A DNA stretch of 13,935 bases from JACDBD01 sp050743385 (GTDB lineage Bacteria > Actinomycetota > Acidimicrobiia > IMCC26256 > JACDBD01), in the NCBI GenBank assembly GCA_050743385.1, contig JBOGFJ010000139.1, forward strand, positions 1 to 13,935, read 5' to 3'. The position numbers and the translations under genes are program-made. The notes under the pieces are model-generated. The model worked only from the letters and a program-made list of their open reading frames with translations. It was not told the DNA's origin and made no database searches. Below are positions 12,644 through 13,935 of this stretch, piece after piece; the first letter of the stretch is position 1; every line of letters starts with the position of its first letter.

Positions 12644-13935
12644 GTGACCGATGAGAGCCGCCCCTCGCTGGCGTTGCGGGAGCAACCGCCCTCCCGGCAG
12701 GTGCCCGCCCGGCACGGCCTCGCCGCGAGACGCCCGACGACCTCGCCCGGCCGCAGCCGCGTGCCCGAGCCTCTGGTCGCGCTCGCCGCCGACGGCCTGG
12801 CCGTGTGGATCGCGGTTGCGGCCAACCTGACGACACCGGTGGTCGCGGCCGCGTTCGCGCTGGTGTGCCTCGTGGCCCTGGCCGCGACCCGGGAGCCGCG
12901 CCTGGCGCCGTCGGTGCTGGAGGAGACCCCCGCGATCGGCACCCGGGTGCTCGTCGCCGCGATCGCGCTCACTCCGGTGGCGCTGGCCGTCGGCGACGCC
13001 CGCGGCCTCGCGCGCCAGGTGCTCGCGACGTTGGCGAGCGTTCTCGTGCTCCGGGCGATCGGCTACGCCATCATCCGCGCCGGGCGCCGGCGTGGCTGCC
13101 TGCGGCGGTCGGTGCACGTGATCGGGTCGGCGCACGACGCGAGCCGGATCGCACGGCTCTTCGAGAAGCATCCCGAGCTCGGCGTCGAGGTGACCGCTAC
13201 CCACGCGGCGCCGCCGCACAGCGACGGGAACGGGAGTGGTCCGGGCACGCAGTGGGGTGTCACCTACGTCGCGGTCGCCGCGGCACCAGGGCGTGAGGAC
13301 AGCCTCGTTCGGGCATTGCGCCGGTCGATCGTCGCCGGTGCCTGCGTCTATCTCGTGCCGTACTGCGCCGCGCTCCTGCCGTCGTCGCGTGATGTCGAGG
13401 TCGTCCGGGGGATGCCCTTCGTCCGCTTGCGGGCACACATCCGCTACCACCCCGCCGTCTACGCCAAGCGCGCCTTCGATATCGTCGTCGCCGCGGGCGC
13501 GCTCGTGGTGCTCTCACCGGTGCTGATCGCAGCCGCGATCGGCGTGAAGCTCGGTAGTCGGGGCCCGGTCCTGTTCCGCCAGGAGCGCGTGGGCCGCGAC
13601 GGCGTCGTCTTCACCATGTACAAGCTCCGGACCTTCCCGATCGACCACGTCGACGACAAGTTCTCGCGTGAGCTCGACGAGTGTCCGCTGCCGTTCGGCC
13701 GGCTCCTTCGTCGCACGAGCATCGACGAGCTCCCGCAGCTCTTCAACGTGCTGCGCGGCCAAATGTCCATCGTGGGCCCCCGCCCCGAACGCCCTCATTT
13801 CGCGACGCCGCTCGCGCAGACCGTTCCCGATTACGACGACCGCCACCGCGTCGTCGGCGGCATCACCGGCGCCGCCCAGGTCAACGGCCTCTGGGGCAAC
13901 AGCTCGGTCGAGGAGCGCATCCGCCTCGACAACCG
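12644..13935 (+). CDS. Polyprenyl-phosphate sugar phosphotransferase, cut by the window edge
   Basis: The frame runs off the right edge after 430 codons from GTG 12644. Four hydrophobic segments occupy about 43-62, 63-81, 98-116 and 124-144. A CoA-binding-like middle domain starts at SVHVIGSAHDASRIA (156-170). The catalytic domain begins at YAKRAFDIVVAAGALVV (273-289), followed by a membrane or re-entrant helix (279-299). FRQERVGRDG (311-320), MYKLRTF (325-331), RRTSIDELPQLFNVLRGQMS (356-375) with Asp361-Glu362, and IVGPRPERP (376-384) are the family motifs. It transfers a sugar 1-phosphate from a nucleotide sugar to undecaprenyl phosphate, starting the repeat unit. Other possible starts are TTG 12629, 11 nt after GGGGAGG, and ATG 12527. 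Which sugar it transfers is unknown. Confidence 0.93.
   Translation, partial: MTDESRPSLALREQPPSRQVPARHGLAARRPTTSPGRSRVPEPLVALAADGLAVWIAVAANLTTPVVAAAFALVCLVALAATREPRLAPSVLEETPAIGTRVLVAAIALTPVALAVGDARGLARQVLATLASVLVLRAIGYAIIRAGRRRGCLRRSVHVIGSAHDASRIARLFEKHPELGVEVTATHAAPPHSDGNGSGPGTQWGVTYVAVAAAPGREDSLVRALRRSIVAGACVYLVPYCAALLPSSRDVEVVRGMPFVRLRAHIRYHPAVYAKRAFDIVVAAGALVVLSPVLIAAAIGVKLGSRGPVLFRQERVGRDGVVFTMYKLRTFPIDHVDDKFSRELDECPLPFGRLLRRTSIDELPQLFNVLRGQMSIVGPRPERPHFATPLAQTVPDYDDRHRVVGGITGAAQVNGLWGNSSVEERIRLDN

Noticed and set aside
12479..13450. 323-codon minus-strand open frame
   Set aside because: It is antisense to the sugar phosphotransferase, whose motifs are unmistakable on the plus strand.
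1..13935. CRISPR array, tRNA, rRNA, insertion sequence or attachment site
   Set aside because: No regularly spaced repeats, tRNA-like cloverleaf, transposase or integrase motifs, or terminal inverted repeats were seen on either strand.

Overview
This window looks like part of a cell-surface or exported polysaccharide biosynthesis locus from a high-GC actinobacterium-like organism. The evidence is the very high GC at third codon positions, frequent GTG starts, GTGA start/stop overlaps, TANNNT -10 boxes placed 6-7 nt from start codons (leaderless transcripts), and the family mix. A specific lineage such as Acidimicrobiia is only a guess. I see no mobile element, CRISPR array, tRNA or rRNA.

Layout from left to right: a GT4 glycosyltransferase on the minus strand, cut by the left edge (1-922); a divergent plus-strand pair of GT4 and PAPS-type sulfotransferase (1056-2994); a minus-strand GT2 (2973-3980) head-to-head with a paralogous plus-strand GT2 (3992-4945); a small minus-strand sulfotransferase-like gene (4907-5671) divergent from a plus-strand Wzy/O-antigen-ligase-type membrane protein (5712-7250); a three-gene minus-strand unit of two GT4s and a third sulfotransferase with an apparent single-base frameshift (10472 back to 7293); a divergent plus-strand pair of GT2 (WbbL-like) and GT4 (10513-12506); and, after a short structured gap, a polyprenyl-phosphate sugar phosphotransferase cut by the right edge (12644-13935).

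Read together, the right-edge enzyme would load the first sugar on a polyprenyl carrier. The eight GT2/GT4 enzymes would extend the repeat unit, the Wzy-like protein would polymerise or ligate it, and up to three sulfotransferases would decorate it with sulfate. No flippase, Wzc/Wza-type export gene or PAPS-synthesis gene is visible in the window.

The most unusual points are the concentration of sulfotransferases in one actinobacterial-type glycan locus, the strand-alternating and very compact gene order (tail-to-tail overlaps of 22 and 39 nt, a head-to-head gap of 11 nt), divergent leaderless promoters, and a 14-base motif shared by two of the divergent promoter regions.
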